Assembly: GCF_001038505.1 (NCBI RefSeq)
Contig: NZ_LDPY01000001.1
Span: forward strand, 2,666,001-2,730,000
Direction: 5' to 3'
Length of the DNA: 64,000 nucleotides
Origin: Puniceibacterium sp. IMCC21224
GTDB lineage: Bacteria; Pseudomonadota; Alphaproteobacteria; Rhodobacterales; Rhodobacteraceae
Shown: positions 45,618 to 54,574 of the stretch, piece after piece
Layout of the letters: each line of letters starts with the position of its first letter
Position numbering within the stretch: the first letter of the stretch is position 1
Translations under genes and position numbers: made by a program
The notes under the pieces: model-generated
The model's database searches: none
Told to the model about the DNA's origin: nothing
Seen by the model: the letters and a program-made list of their open reading frames with translations, nothing else

Positions 45618-47618
45618 CTATTCGAATTCCATGATCACATCGTCAACAGCCAGAGAATCGCCAGCCGCCGCGTTGATCTTGGACACCACACCCTTGCGTT
45701 CGGCGCGCAGGATGTTCTCCATCTTCATCGCCTCGACAGTACACAGCGCCTGGCCGTCCTGCACTTCATCCCCAACCTCGACATTGACCTTAACAATCAG
45801 CCCCGGCATCGGGCACAGCAGCAGCTTTGACGTATCCGGCGGCAGTTTTTCCGGCATCAGCCGTGCCAGTTCCGCCTGACGCGGGCTGCGCACATGCACC
45901 TTGAGATCCGCGCCTCGGCTGCGGATGCGGAAACCGCCCGAAATCTTGCCAACCTTGAGCACAAGCGGTGTACCATCCACCGTCATCGTGGCCAGCTGAT
46001 CACCCGGTGTCCAGTCGCCCGCCACACGCAGCACCGCGCCATCAGCAAAAGTGACTGACGCACCTGTCGGGTCTGCGGCGATCTGGACATCATAATCCAT
46101 GCCCTGAAGCGCAACATTCCAATCCTCGCCGACCCGGCGTTCGTGGTTGTCCAGCGTGCCCGACACCCGCGCCCGCCGGATTTCAGCCACCCGGTTCATC
46201 GCAGCACAAGCGGCGGCGATCCGGCGCAAGGAACCTTCGGGCAGCGCGACGCCTTCGAAACCTTCGGGGTATTCCTCGGCAATAAATGCGGTTGTGATAT
46301 CACCCGAGGTGAACTTTGGGTGATCCATCACGGCTGACAGGAACGGCAGATTGTGGCCAATCCCCTCGACCTCGAATGAATCGAGCGCATTGCGCATCCC
46401 CTCAATCGCGGCTGCACGGGTCGGTCCCCATGTGCAAAGCTTGGCGATCATCGGGTCGTAATACATGCTGATCTCACCGCCCTCATAGACGCCGGTATCG
46501 TTGCGTACAACGGCGCCCTCAACGGCGACTTCCGCTGGCGGGCGATACCGTGTCAGCCGACCAATTGAGGGCAGAAAACCGCGATATGGGTCTTCGGCAT
46601 AGAGGCGGCTTTCCATCGCCCAGCCGTTCAGTTTGACATCGTCCTGGGTGATGCTCAGCGGCTCTCCATTCGCCACACGGATCATCTGTTCGACCAGATC
46701 GACCCCGGTGATCAGCTCGGTCACCGGATGTTCAACCTGAAGACGGGTGTTCATTTCGAGGAAATAGAAATTCCGGTCGCCATCGACGATGAATTCGACC
46801 GTCCCGGCACTGGTATAGCCCACCGCCTGCGCCAGAGCGCAGGCCTGTTCGCCCATTGCCTTGCGTGTCTCGGGATCAAGGAACGGCGACGGTGCCTCTT
46901 CGATGACCTTTTGATTGCGGCGCTGGATCGAACATTCGCGTTCGCCCAGATAGATGCAGTTGCCATGGGCATCCGCCAATACCTGAATTTCGATATGCCG
47001 GGGCTGGGTCACAAACTTTTCGATAAAGATCCGGTCGTCGCCAAAGCTGTTCGCCGCCTCGTTCTTGGACGATTGAAAGCCTTCGCGGACCTCGTCTTCT
47101 TTCCAGGCGATGCGCATGCCCTTGCCACCACCACCGGCACTGGCCTTGATCATCACCGGATACCCAATCTCACCCGAGATCTTCACCGCTTCGTCGCCAT
47201 CGGCGATCTCGCCCATGTAGCCGGGAACTGTGCTCACCCCCGCCTCGGCCGCGATCTTTTTCGAGGTGATCTTGTCCCCCATCTTTTCGATGGCGCCGAC
47301 CGGCGGCCCGACAAAGGCGACACCTTCGGCCGACAGTGCCTCTGCGAATTTGGAGTTTTCGGACAGGAAGCCATAACCGGGATGCACCGCCTGCGCGCCG
47401 CTGGCGCGGATTGCCTCCATCACCTTGTCGATGACGATATAGGACTGGTTGGCAGGCGGCGGCCCGATGTGGATCGCCTCGTCCGCCATGGACACATGCA
47501 GCGCCTTGCGGTCAGCGTCGGAATAGATCGCCACCGTCTTGATGCCCATCCGGCGCGCCGTCTTGATGACCCGGCAGGCGATTTCGCCCCGGTTGGCTAT
47601 CAGGATCTTGTCAAACAT
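45618..47618 (-). CDS. pccA: Propionyl-CoA carboxylase, biotin-containing alpha subunit
   Basis: A 666-residue protein with biotin carboxylase (about 1-450; ATP-grasp loop ASAGGGGKGMRIA, catalytic region NTRLQVEHPVTE), a linker/BT domain, and a C-terminal biotinyl domain. The biotin-accepting lysine is Lys632 in CTVEAMKMENIL. It carboxylates biotin with bicarbonate and ATP for transfer by PccB to propionyl-CoA. AAGGGA precedes ATG 47618. Unlike many acetyl-CoA carboxylases, all parts are on one chain. Confidence 0.97.
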   Translation of the reverse strand: MFDKILIANRGEIACRVIKTARRMGIKTVAIYSDADRKALHVSMADEAIHIGPPPANQSYIVIDKVMEAIRASGAQAVHPGYGFLSENSKFAEALSAEGVAFVGPPVGAIEKMGDKITSKKIAAEAGVSTVPGYMGEIADGDEAVKISGEIGYPVMIKASAGGGGKGMRIAWKEDEVREGFQSSKNEAANSFGDDRIFIEKFVTQPRHIEIQVLADAHGNCIYLGERECSIQRRNQKVIEEAPSPFLDPETRKAMGEQACALAQAVGYTSAGTVEFIVDGDRNFYFLEMNTRLQVEHPVTELITGVDLVEQMIRVANGEPLSITQDDVKLNGWAMESRLYAEDPYRGFLPSIGRLTRYRPPAEVAVEGAVVRNDTGVYEGGEISMYYDPMIAKLCTWGPTRAAAIEGMRNALDSFEVEGIGHNLPFLSAVMDHPKFTSGDITTAFIAEEYPEGFEGVALPEGSLRRIAAACAAMNRVAEIRRARVSGTLDNHERRVGEDWNVALQGMDYDVQIAADPTGASVTFADGAVLRVAGDWTPGDQLATMTVDGTPLVLKVGKISGGFRIRSRGADLKVHVRSPRQAELARLMPEKLPPDTSKLLLCPMPGLIVKVNVEVGDEVQDGQALCTVEAMKMENILRAERKGVVSKINAAAGDSLAVDDVIMEFE

Positions 47619-47696
47619 AGCGGTCCCTTTTCATACATCTTGAGACCTGCGATCCTGTACGATCGCGGGTCCGGTATCTGTTTTGGCAACAAAAAA

Positions 47697-47733
47697 GCCA
47701 CCCGTGCGCGCAGCACAGGTGGCCTGAATTTTT
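47697..47733 (-). terminator. Intrinsic terminator between the small lipoprotein gene and pccA
   Basis: GCCACC/GGTGGC plus GTGC/GCAC form a 10-bp stem with one mismatch. T runs follow on both strands (TTTTTT on the minus, ATTTTT on the plus). It separates the lipoprotein gene from pccA, so pccA needs its own promoter. Confidence 0.8.
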
Positions 47734-47763
47734 GTCGTGGGGCGGTTGCCCCGAACTGCGGTC

Positions 47764-47970
47764 CTAGTTGCACACACCCGGTGTGAGATCATCGCAGGTG
47801 ACACCCGCCGCAACGCCGACCGCCGCGCCGACAGTGCCGTCTCCACCGGTTGCGCGATCGATGGCATAGCCGCCGACACCGCCCAACGCGCCGCGTTCGA
47901 GGTCAGAGCCTTCGCAGGCTGCAAGGCCGGTAAGGGCGAGGATCGCTGTGAGTTTCGCAAAAGTCTGCAT
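47764..47970 (-). CDS. Small glycine-rich lipoprotein
   Basis: A 68-residue protein with a lipoprotein signal (lipobox LAAC, Cys19). It has a Gly/Ala-rich central stretch (GALGGVGGYAIDRATGGDGTVGAAVG) like a glycine zipper, and two further cysteines at the C-terminus (TCDDLTPGVCN) that may form a disulphide. A CGGAGAATA ribosome site precedes ATG 47970 and a terminator follows. It is probably an inner- or outer-membrane-anchored periplasmic protein of unknown role. Confidence 0.82.
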   Translation of the reverse strand: MQTFAKLTAILALTGLAACEGSDLERGALGGVGGYAIDRATGGDGTVGAAVGVAAGVTCDDLTPGVCN

Positions 47971-48352
47971 CGGTTATTCTCCGGTTTTTCTGATGTCACT
48001 GAAGGGTTAACAGACGCCGGGACTAGTTCGTTCCCAATTATTTTTGCTTCGCGTTTTCGGTCGGCGAGTGTTCGCCCAATCAGCGTATCCCTGCCGGTGC
48101 CACAGATTATTTTCGCCGGAACCACCGCGCGTACCGGCGTGCAGACAGAAAAAACGACGGGCACATGACAAGGGGATGCGTCATGCTGCCCGTCAAGGGA
48201 AGGGTAACGGTCCATGGAAGAGATCAGACAAGCTGACCCATCCACACAACGCCCGTCCACGTTTGCAAAGCGATCGTACGCTGCCAAGTCCCGGATTTCG
48301 TGGCCCGCACCTTCGGCCAGTTCTTGCCCAGATTCCCGCATAGGTGGCAAAG
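47971..48352. other. Spacer between two small minus-strand genes
   Basis: About 380 bases without a supported gene. It contains the strong terminator at 48150-48194 and, to its left, the presumed promoter of the small lipoprotein gene. A short TATTTTTG-like AT patch lies near 48038. The overlapping frames on both strands look like chance. Confidence 0.55.
48150..48194 (-). terminator. Strong intrinsic terminator downstream of the 119-residue hypothetical gene
   Basis: GACGGGCA/TGCCCGTC and CATGAC/GTCATG stack into a 14-bp stem with a single bulge. On the minus strand CGTTTTTTC follows. This is the clearest terminator in the window. Confidence 0.85.
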
Positions 48353-48712
48353 TCACGCCCATTCCCCATTGTCAAAGGCATCGGGAAACGATGCGCGCGC
48401 GGCAGCCTCGTTGATGATGAGACGCGACTCATAGCTGACCGGATCAAATGGGTCGTCATAGGTCAGAACTTCGCGCCCCAGCAGCCAGCTCAGGCGGCCC
48501 GCATCCAGATTGCCGCGCTCAAAAGGTTCATCCCCGAACTGCCGCCAGAGCGCGCCCATAAAGGCCACATCGGCGCGTTTGTCCGGGGCCCGGCGATCAG
48601 CATAGCGTTCGCGCCTGACCAGTGGCGTTGCGCCCTTGGGGTTGGCGCGGCGGATGATAAATTGAAAATCGGTGCCGGGCAGACGCCCGGTAAAGCCGCG
48701 ATGCTTTAGCAT
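48353..48712 (-). CDS. Conserved hypothetical protein
   Basis: A 119-residue basic, soluble protein beginning MLKHRGFTGRLPGTDFQF. Features are RRANPKGATPLVRRERYADRR, an aromatic-rich segment (FMGALWRQFGDEPF) and YDDPFDPVSYESRLIINEAAA. There is no signal peptide or membrane helix. I recall proteins like this beside carboxylase genes in Rhodobacteraceae, but not a function. It lies in the pccB-to-pccA interval, bounded by its own terminator. Confidence 0.75.
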   Translation of the reverse strand: MLKHRGFTGRLPGTDFQFIIRRANPKGATPLVRRERYADRRAPDKRADVAFMGALWRQFGDEPFERGNLDAGRLSWLLGREVLTYDDPFDPVSYESRLIINEAAARASFPDAFDNGEWA

Positions 48713-48756
48713 ACTGGCCCCTTTTCCTGGTTGGGGCGCAGTGCGCGGCGGAAAAT

Positions 48757-48782
48757 CGGGACGGACCGAACAGCCCGTCCCG
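48757..48782 (-). terminator. Terminator of the 47-residue lipoprotein gene
   Basis: CGGGACGG and CCGTCCCG form an exact 8-bp stem, followed on the minus strand by ATTTTC. It lies just downstream of the stop at 48791. Confidence 0.65.
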
Positions 48783-48790
48783 AAGTCGTC

Positions 48791-48934
48791 TTACTTGTAC
48801 TTACCAGTGTAAACCGGCTCTTGGCTGATGGGCTCGGGGTTAACAACCACGAATTCTTCTTCTTGCTGGCCGCCGCAGGCCGAAAGCGTTGCGACAAAGC
48901 CAAACAGTGCCAGCATCTTGATGCTCTTGGACAT
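48791..48934 (-). CDS. Small lipoprotein, 47 residues
   Basis: The frame from ATG 48934 encodes MSKSIKMLALFGFVATLSAC and 27 further residues. The lipobox is LSAC (Cys20), and the mature peptide of about 28 residues is acidic and proline-rich (QQEEEFVVVNPEPISQEP). A GGAGTAAGAG ribosome site precedes the start and a terminator follows the stop, so the transcription unit is complete. It is a typical small envelope lipoprotein of unknown function. Confidence 0.82.
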   Translation of the reverse strand: MSKSIKMLALFGFVATLSACGGQQEEEFVVVNPEPISQEPVYTGKYK

Positions 48935-49148
48935 CTCTTACTCCTGTCAAAGTCAACGGAACCTGCAACACCAACCGGCGCGGCCTGCCCACGTCTTGAG
49001 GTAACGGTCACTTGGGTGCAACCACGAACGAAATTACCGCACTTGTAGGGTAAAAGATATGCGTCTGCCTCAGGAGACATGGTTTGTGATACGAAAGCCT
49101 CAGTCTGCCCAAAGGATGAGCTTTGCTCACCAAGATATTGTGGGATCA

Positions 49149-49649
49149 TCAAAAAGCCTCCCAAATGCAGCGGTTTCCGTCGACGCTGTAAGCCTCGAAA
49201 AACTGCCGGATATCAGGGTTTGCGACGCCAAATTCGGTGGCCGCCTGCGCCAGACTGACAACGATGCGACCGGTTGCGGCGCCCTCTTGAATCAGATGCG
49301 GCAGGGCGACGTTCTGACAAAGATAATCCATATCAGCGGAGAGTTGCTCAAGCCCGTGATCTTCTGCACGGATACCCGGCGCAACAAAGCGGAACCGGTG
49401 GATCGGACCCGTCGCAGCGCCCTCATCGACCCGTCCGATCAGGCTGACATCCAACCCTGAGGGCAACGTCAGACCATCGTCCGCAGCCCGCACCGGCAGG
49501 GCAAACAGCAGCAAGGCAAAAACACGTGACACCCGCGCAATCGCAGGCGATCTAGTGCAGCCCCGACACCAAACGGCTCCTCCCGCCGGGGCTGCGCGGT
49601 CTTGGGTCAGACCCGCGACCGTACACTGGATCGGTGGGGCCAGATGCAT
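49149..49649 (-). CDS. DUF6497-like secreted protein
   Basis: The conserved part (TLPSGLDVSLIGRV, IHRFRFVAPGI, DYLCQNVALP, IVVSLAQAATEFG, FEAYSVDGNRCIWEAF) resembles DUF6497, a small family of Rhodobacteraceae secreted proteins with two cysteines. The start is uncertain. ATG 49649 overlaps the upstream stop (TGATG) and gives 166 residues. GTG 49532 gives 127 residues with a normal signal peptide (VFALLLFALPVRA), but its ribosome site is weak. The function is unknown. Confidence 0.7.
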   Translation of the reverse strand: MHLAPPIQCTVAGLTQDRAAPAGGAVWCRGCTRSPAIARVSRVFALLLFALPVRAADDGLTLPSGLDVSLIGRVDEGAATGPIHRFRFVAPGIRAEDHGLEQLSADMDYLCQNVALPHLIQEGAATGRIVVSLAQAATEFGVANPDIRQFFEAYSVDGNRCIWEAF

Positions 49650-50071
49650 CAGCCCTGCCCCCCGATCCGCGCCCATCGCATCCAGCGTGCGCGCAGCACC
49701 GGATCATTGAGAAGCGCGTCAATCTTTTCGACTGTGCCAGCAGGAGTTGATCCCACCATCAGGCGCCCGCCCGCGCGGACATGCACCCCTTCACATTCTG
49801 CACAAATTTGTATCACAGGAGAAAAACCGCGCAAGCCCCTTAGTTTACGCCAAAGATCCTGGCGAATTTGCATCGCAAGGCGGCCACGCCGCGCGGGGGG
49901 CAGACGGGTTTCGGCGCTGATGTCGAACCGCGCAGGCAGATGCCGCGCAAGCGTCAGCGTGTCACCGTCGCGCACCACGTTCCACGCATCACGCACAGGT
50001 GTACCGCCCTGCCCGCCGACAGCTGCGAATATCTCAGGCTTGGGGGTATTACGGTCAAGGATGATCAACAC
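49649..50071 (-). CDS. Conserved hypothetical protein
   Basis: A 140-residue soluble protein. An N-terminal MLIILDRNTPKPEIFAAVGG is followed by a hydrophilic middle (RHLPARFDISAETRLPPARRGRLAMQ) and a segment with a single Cys pair (ICAECEG). The C-terminus is HVRAGGRLMVGSTPAGTVEK. I do not recognise a function. It is read in the same direction as pccB, 68 bases downstream of it, and is coupled to the DUF6497-like gene. Confidence 0.75.
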   Translation of the reverse strand: MLIILDRNTPKPEIFAAVGGQGGTPVRDAWNVVRDGDTLTLARHLPARFDISAETRLPPARRGRLAMQIRQDLWRKLRGLRGFSPVIQICAECEGVHVRAGGRLMVGSTPAGTVEKIDALLNDPVLRARWMRWARIGGQG

Positions 50072-50139
50072 TCCTGATCGGGGATCATATCAGCGGCACA
50101 TTGACCGCTGATAGCGAAACGTCTTGGTCACTGACGTGG

Positions 50140-51672
50140 TTAAAGCGGAATATTATCGTGCTTTTTCCACGGGTTCTGCAATTTTTTACCGCGCAAAGAG
50201 GCAAAAGCGCGGCTGACTCGGCGGCGAGTCGAGCGCGGCTGAATCACCTCGTCGATGAACCCACGTTCGGCCGCAACAAACGGGTTGGCAAATCGGTCTT
50301 CATAGCTTTTGGCATGGGCGGCGATCTTATCTGAATCGCCCAGATCGGCGCGGTGAATGATTTCAGTCGCGCCTTTTGCCCCCATCACCGCAATCTCTGC
50401 GGTTGGCCAGGCATAGTTAAAATCGCCGCGCAAATGTTTCGACGCCATCACGTCATAGGCGCCGCCATACGCCTTGCGGGTGATCACCGTGACTTTTGGC
50501 ACCGTGGCTTCGCCGTAGGCGAACAGCAGCTTGGCACCGTGTTTGATCACGCCGCCGTATTCCTGGCTGGTGCCGGGCAGAAAGCCGGGCACATCCACCA
50601 GCGTCAGGATCGGGATTTCGAAACAGTCGCAGAACCGGACGAACCGCGCGGCCTTGCGTGAGCTGTCGATGTCGAGACACCCGGCCAGCACCATCGGCTG
50701 GTTGGCAACCACGCCGACTGTCTGCCCTTCAAGGCGCATGAAACCTGTGATGATGTTCTTGGCGTAATCTTCCTGAATTTCGTAAAAATCTGCCTCATCC
50801 GCGATCTTGAGGATCAGTTCCTTCATATCGTAGGGCGTATTGGCATTCTCGGGGATCAAAGTATCGAGCGAAGCTTCGACCCGACCCGGTTCGTCAAAGA
50901 ACGGCCGCACAGGCGGCTTTTCGCGGTTGTTGAGCGGCAGGAAATCGAAAAGGCGGCGCGCTTCGGCAAGCGCTTCGACATCATTTTCGAACGCGCCGTC
51001 GGCCACCGACGATTTACGCGTGTGGGTCGAGGCACCGCCCAACTCTTCGGCGGTGACCTGTTCGTTTGTTACGGTCTTAACCACGTCGGGCCCGGTCACG
51101 AACATGTACGAGCTGTCTTTGACCATGAAAATAAAGTCGGTCATCGCCGGGGAATAGACCGCACCACCGGCGCAAGGGCCCATGATCAGGCTGATCTGCG
51201 GTACGACACCGGACGCCATGACATTGCGTTGGAACACCTCGGCATAGCCCGCGAGGCTGGCAACGCCCTCTTGAATGCGCGCGCCGCCGGAATCGTTGAT
51301 GCCGATGACCGGCGCGCCGTTCTGCATCGCCATATCCATGATCTTGCAGATCTTTTGCGCGTGGGTTTCCGACAGCGACCCGCCAAAGACAGTGAAATCC
51401 TGCGAAAAGACATAGACCATGCGACCGTTGATCGTGCCCCAGCCGGTCACAACCCCGTCACCATAGGGCTTTTGCTGCTCCATCCCGAAATCGGTGCAAC
51501 GATGGGTGACGAACATATCGAATTCTTCGAAACTGCCATCATCGAGCAGCAACTCGATCCGTTCGCGTGCGGTCAGCTTGCCCTTGGCGTGCTGTGCGGC
51601 GATCCGCTTTTCGCCCCCGCCCAGACGGGCATCAGCGCGGCGGGTTTCAAGCTCCTGGAGAATGTCGGTCAT
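50140..51672 (-). CDS. pccB: Propionyl-CoA carboxylase, carboxyltransferase beta subunit
   Basis: A 510-residue carboxyltransferase with two crotonase-fold domains, transferring CO2 from PccA biotin to propionyl-CoA. N-terminal domain motifs include [31 protein letters not shown] and the oxyanion-hole loop [16 protein letters not shown]. The C-terminal domain has [18 protein letters not shown] and the second oxyanion-hole region [13 protein letters not shown]. Upstream lie TTTGC/GCAAA boxes that probably bind PccR, whose gene is 1.4 kb away on the other strand. Confidence 0.97.
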   Translation of the reverse strand: MTDILQELETRRADARLGGGEKRIAAQHAKGKLTARERIELLLDDGSFEEFDMFVTHRCTDFGMEQQKPYGDGVVTGWGTINGRMVYVFSQDFTVFGGSLSETHAQKICKIMDMAMQNGAPVIGINDSGGARIQEGVASLAGYAEVFQRNVMASGVVPQISLIMGPCAGGAVYSPAMTDFIFMVKDSSYMFVTGPDVVKTVTNEQVTAEELGGASTHTRKSSVADGAFENDVEALAEARRLFDFLPLNNREKPPVRPFFDEPGRVEASLDTLIPENANTPYDMKELILKIADEADFYEIQEDYAKNIITGFMRLEGQTVGVVANQPMVLAGCLDIDSSRKAARFVRFCDCFEIPILTLVDVPGFLPGTSQEYGGVIKHGAKLLFAYGEATVPKVTVITRKAYGGAYDVMASKHLRGDFNYAWPTAEIAVMGAKGATEIIHRADLGDSDKIAAHAKSYEDRFANPFVAAERGFIDEVIQPRSTRRRVSRAFASLRGKKLQNPWKKHDNIPL

Positions 51673-51731
51673 GGCGATCCCTTGTTCTTTGAGGCGTTCC
51701 TACAACGGGCGCGGCTCTTGCCTCAAGCGAA

Positions 51732-51788
51732 TTTGCGCAAATTTGCAAACTTAGCTTTAATCACAGTCTGAATAATGCAAATCTGCAT
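51732..51788. promoter_or_regulatory. Probable PccR-type operator between pccB and the MFS gene
   Basis: TTTGCGCAAATTTGCAAA occupies 51732-51749, and a second symmetric box, ATGCA-AATC-TGCAT, lies at 51775-51788. As I recall, PccR of Rhodobacter sphaeroides recognises pairs of TTTGCAAA half-sites upstream of pccB. These boxes fit that pattern approximately and lie 59-116 bases upstream of pccB, as well as just upstream of the divergent MFS gene. Confidence 0.65.
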
Positions 51789-51850
51789 ATCTACGGCACG
51801 GGTCCATGTAGAAATGGACAACGCCGCATTGTCGTCCTACCAACCGAGTT

Positions 51851-53077
51851 ATGCAAGATGCCCCCATTGTCCGATTTTTGGACCGCTCCACTCCGCCACA
51901 TATTATCACGCTCATCCTGCTGGCAGGGTTGTCGGCGCTGGCGATGAATATCTTTCTGCCGAGCCTGCCCAACATGACGGCATATTTTCAGACCGAATAC
52001 CGGCTTATGCAACTTTCGGTGGCGATCTATCTGGCCGTGAATGCGCTGCTTCAGGTAGTGATTGGACCGTTATCGGACAAATTAGGGCGGCGGCCGGTGA
52101 TTCTGGCTGGCCTTTTGGGCTTTATGCTGGCGACCATGGGCTGCATCCTCTCACGCGATCCGTATGTTTTTCTGGCGTTTCGAATGTTGCAGTCAGTGAT
52201 CGTGACGTCGATGGTTCTTAGCCGTGCGGTGGTGCGAGATATGGTGCCACAGGATCAGGCAGCGTCGATGATCGGCTATGTCACCATGGGTATGGCGGTG
52301 GTGCCAATGATTGGCCCGGCAGTCGGTGGCATGCTCGACGAGGCGTTTGGCTGGCAGGCGAATTTCTGGCTGTTGCTGCTGCTTGGCGGGCTATTGTTCT
52401 GGCTCGCCTGGGCCGATCTGGGCGAGACGGCGTACAGAAGCAGCTTGACCCTACGCCAGCAATTCGGCGAATATCCCGAGCTACTGACCGCGCCACGGTT
52501 TTGGGGATTTGCCCTCGCGGCGGCGTTCTGTTCCGGCTCGTTCTTTGCTTACCTGGGCGGAGCCCCTTTTGTCGGAACCGTCGTCTATGGCCTGTCGCCG
52601 TCTGAACTGGGGTTTTATTTCGGTGCTCCGGCCATCGGCTACTTCTTGGGGAACTTTGCCTCGGGACGATATTCGACTTTGGTTGGCGTCAATCGGATGG
52701 TCCTTTGGGGATCGGTTATCAACACGCTCGGGATCGGTCTGTCGCTGCTGGTGATGGCGTCGGGCTATGGTTCAGTGCTGAGCTTTTTCGGCTTTATGGT
52801 TCTGGTCGGTCTGGGCAACGGGTTGGCGATGCCGAACGCCACTGCTGGGATGCTCTCGGTGCGTCCGCATCTGGCCGGCACGGCGAGCGGTTTGGGCGGC
52901 GCAATCATGATTGGTGGCGGAGCTGCCCTGTCAGCGCTGGCCGGCGCCTTGCTGCAACCGGGCACTGGTGCCTGGCCACTGCTGTGGATCATGTTCGTGA
53001 CCAGCCTTTTGGCGGTTGCCAGCATCGTCTTTGTCATCTGGCGCGAACGCCAGCTTGCCGGGCTGGATCCCGCATGA
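51851..53077 (+). CDS. MFS transporter, Bcr/CflA drug-resistance type
   Basis: A 408-residue, 12-helix transporter. It carries the Bcr/CflA pattern: MNIFLPSLPNM in helix 1, LAVNALLQVVIGPLSDKLGRRPVILAG (motif A), the helix 4-5 region RAVVRDMVPQDQAASMIGY and the motif C region GPAVGGMLDEAFGW. Family members export bicyclomycin, chloramphenicol and other solutes. It sits between pccB (divergent) and pccR (downstream, same strand, 16 bases away) and shares the presumed PccR operator, so co-regulation with propionate metabolism is plausible. Confidence 0.9.
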   Translation: MQDAPIVRFLDRSTPPHIITLILLAGLSALAMNIFLPSLPNMTAYFQTEYRLMQLSVAIYLAVNALLQVVIGPLSDKLGRRPVILAGLLGFMLATMGCILSRDPYVFLAFRMLQSVIVTSMVLSRAVVRDMVPQDQAASMIGYVTMGMAVVPMIGPAVGGMLDEAFGWQANFWLLLLLGGLLFWLAWADLGETAYRSSLTLRQQFGEYPELLTAPRFWGFALAAAFCSGSFFAYLGGAPFVGTVVYGLSPSELGFYFGAPAIGYFLGNFASGRYSTLVGVNRMVLWGSVINTLGIGLSLLVMASGYGSVLSFFGFMVLVGLGNGLAMPNATAGMLSVRPHLAGTASGLGGAIMIGGGAALSALAGALLQPGTGAWPLLWIMFVTSLLAVASIVFVIWRERQLAGLDPA

Positions 53078-53093
53078 CCCGGAGCTGAGCGCA

Positions 53094-54488
53094 GTGGCGA
53101 CGCAGAAACTATATGTCGGGGCCAAGCTGCGCGAAATCCGTGTGCGCTTTGGTCTGACGCAAAAGGATTTTGCCGCTAAACTCGGTATCTCCCTGCCCTA
53201 TCTGAACCAGATGGAGAACAACAACCGCCCGGTCAGCAGCTCAGTCGTGCTGGCACTGGCCCAAGAGTTCGGGCTGGATGTGACCGAATTGGGTCAGGGC
53301 GACGCCGAACGGCTGGTGTCCGACATGCGCGAGGCGCTGGCCGATCCGCTTTTTGCCGAAACCGGTCCGCAGCTGGCGGATTTGCGACTGGCAGCGTCGA
53401 ACGCGCCGGTGTTTGCCCGCGCGTTTCTGGCCTTGCACAAAGCCTATCGGCAGACGCATGAACGGCTTGCCAGTCTGGACGAGGCGCTGGGGCGCGACGG
53501 ATCACAGATGCAACCCGGCGCATGGGAAGAGGTGCGCGATTTTTTCCATTATTGCGACAATTACATCGACGCCGTCGATCGAGCCGCTGAACGCTTTGCC
53601 GCCGGGTTGGGTGAAGATATCCGCGCAGGTGCGATCCATGCGTTAGCCGGTCAGGGGATCAAGACCCGGTTCATCCAGGACGCAATTCTGCGCCAGTTCG
53701 ATGCCACGACCCGCGAGCTGGATCTATCGTCGCTTGCCCCTGCCGAGACGCAGACATTCCAACTGCTGCTACAGGTGGCACTGCTGCGCCAGGACGCGCT
53801 GTTGGAGGCGACTCTGGATCTGGCACGGTTCCGCACTGACGCCGCCCGCGAGATCGCCAAGATCGGGCTGGCCAACTACTTTGCCGGGGCGACGATGATG
53901 CCCTACGGCGCGTTTCTGGCAGCGGCACAAGAGACCCGGCACGATCTCGAACGGTTGGCGGCCCGCTTTGGCGCATCCATCGAACAGGTGGCCCACAGGC
54001 TGAGCACGATGCAACGTCCCGGCGCCAAGGGAATCCCATTCTTCTTTGTTCGCGTCGATCAGGCGGGCACGATTACCAAACGGCATTCAGCAACCCGATT
54101 GCAATTTGCCCGCTATGGCGGCGCCTGCCCACTATGGAACGTGCACCGGGCGTTCGAAACGCCGGGCCAGTTTCTGCGACAACTGGCGGAAACGCCGGAT
54201 GGTGTGCGCTACCTCAGCGTTGCGCGGGATGTGTCCAAAACCGGTGGGCATTTTGGCGCGCCGGTGCGGCGCTATGCGATCGCACTTGGCTGTGAGGTCC
54301 ACCATGCCGGGGCACTGGTCTATGCCGACGGGCTGGATCTGGATCGTGACAGTGCGTTTGAGCCGATCGGCATTTCCTGCCGGATCTGCGAGCGGGTGAT
54401 GTGCCACCAGCGCTCGGTGCCGCCAATGGAACGCACCCTGAAGGTGACGCCAGACCGCCGTGGTGTCCTGCCTTACGATCTGGAGTGA
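53094..54488 (+). CDS. pccR: ScfR-family regulator PccR, short-chain acyl-CoA responsive
   Basis: A 464-residue regulator. It has an N-terminal Xre-type helix-turn-helix (about residues 8-62; LREIRVRFGLTQKDFAAKLGISLPYLNQMEN), a middle IrrE/DUF955-like region without the HExxH zinc motif (it reads ETRHDL), and a C-terminal DUF2083 domain with four conserved cysteines, Cys345, Cys429, Cys432 and Cys437 (GACPLW, CRICERVMC). Related PrpR proteins bind an iron-sulphur cluster and acyl-CoA there. GTG 53094 has GGAG 9 bases upstream. Its place beside pccB and the operator boxes make PccR the likely identity; activation of pccB in response to propionyl-CoA is inferred from R. sphaeroides. Confidence 0.9.
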   Translation: MATQKLYVGAKLREIRVRFGLTQKDFAAKLGISLPYLNQMENNNRPVSSSVVLALAQEFGLDVTELGQGDAERLVSDMREALADPLFAETGPQLADLRLAASNAPVFARAFLALHKAYRQTHERLASLDEALGRDGSQMQPGAWEEVRDFFHYCDNYIDAVDRAAERFAAGLGEDIRAGAIHALAGQGIKTRFIQDAILRQFDATTRELDLSSLAPAETQTFQLLLQVALLRQDALLEATLDLARFRTDAAREIAKIGLANYFAGATMMPYGAFLAAAQETRHDLERLAARFGASIEQVAHRLSTMQRPGAKGIPFFFVRVDQAGTITKRHSATRLQFARYGGACPLWNVHRAFETPGQFLRQLAETPDGVRYLSVARDVSKTGGHFGAPVRRYAIALGCEVHHAGALVYADGLDLDRDSAFEPIGISCRICERVMCHQRSVPPMERTLKVTPDRRGVLPYDLE

Positions 54489-54574
54489 GGGTGGCAAAGG
54501 CGCGATGAGGGGCGCTGCCCCTCTTGGCCTGCGGCCAATTCACCCCGGCGTATTTAGAAAGAGAAGAAGCCCAG

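Noticed and set aside
46728..47786. Plus-strand frame of 352 codons opposite pccA
   Set aside because: Antisense to a clear biotin carboxylase gene, with no domain or ribosome site.
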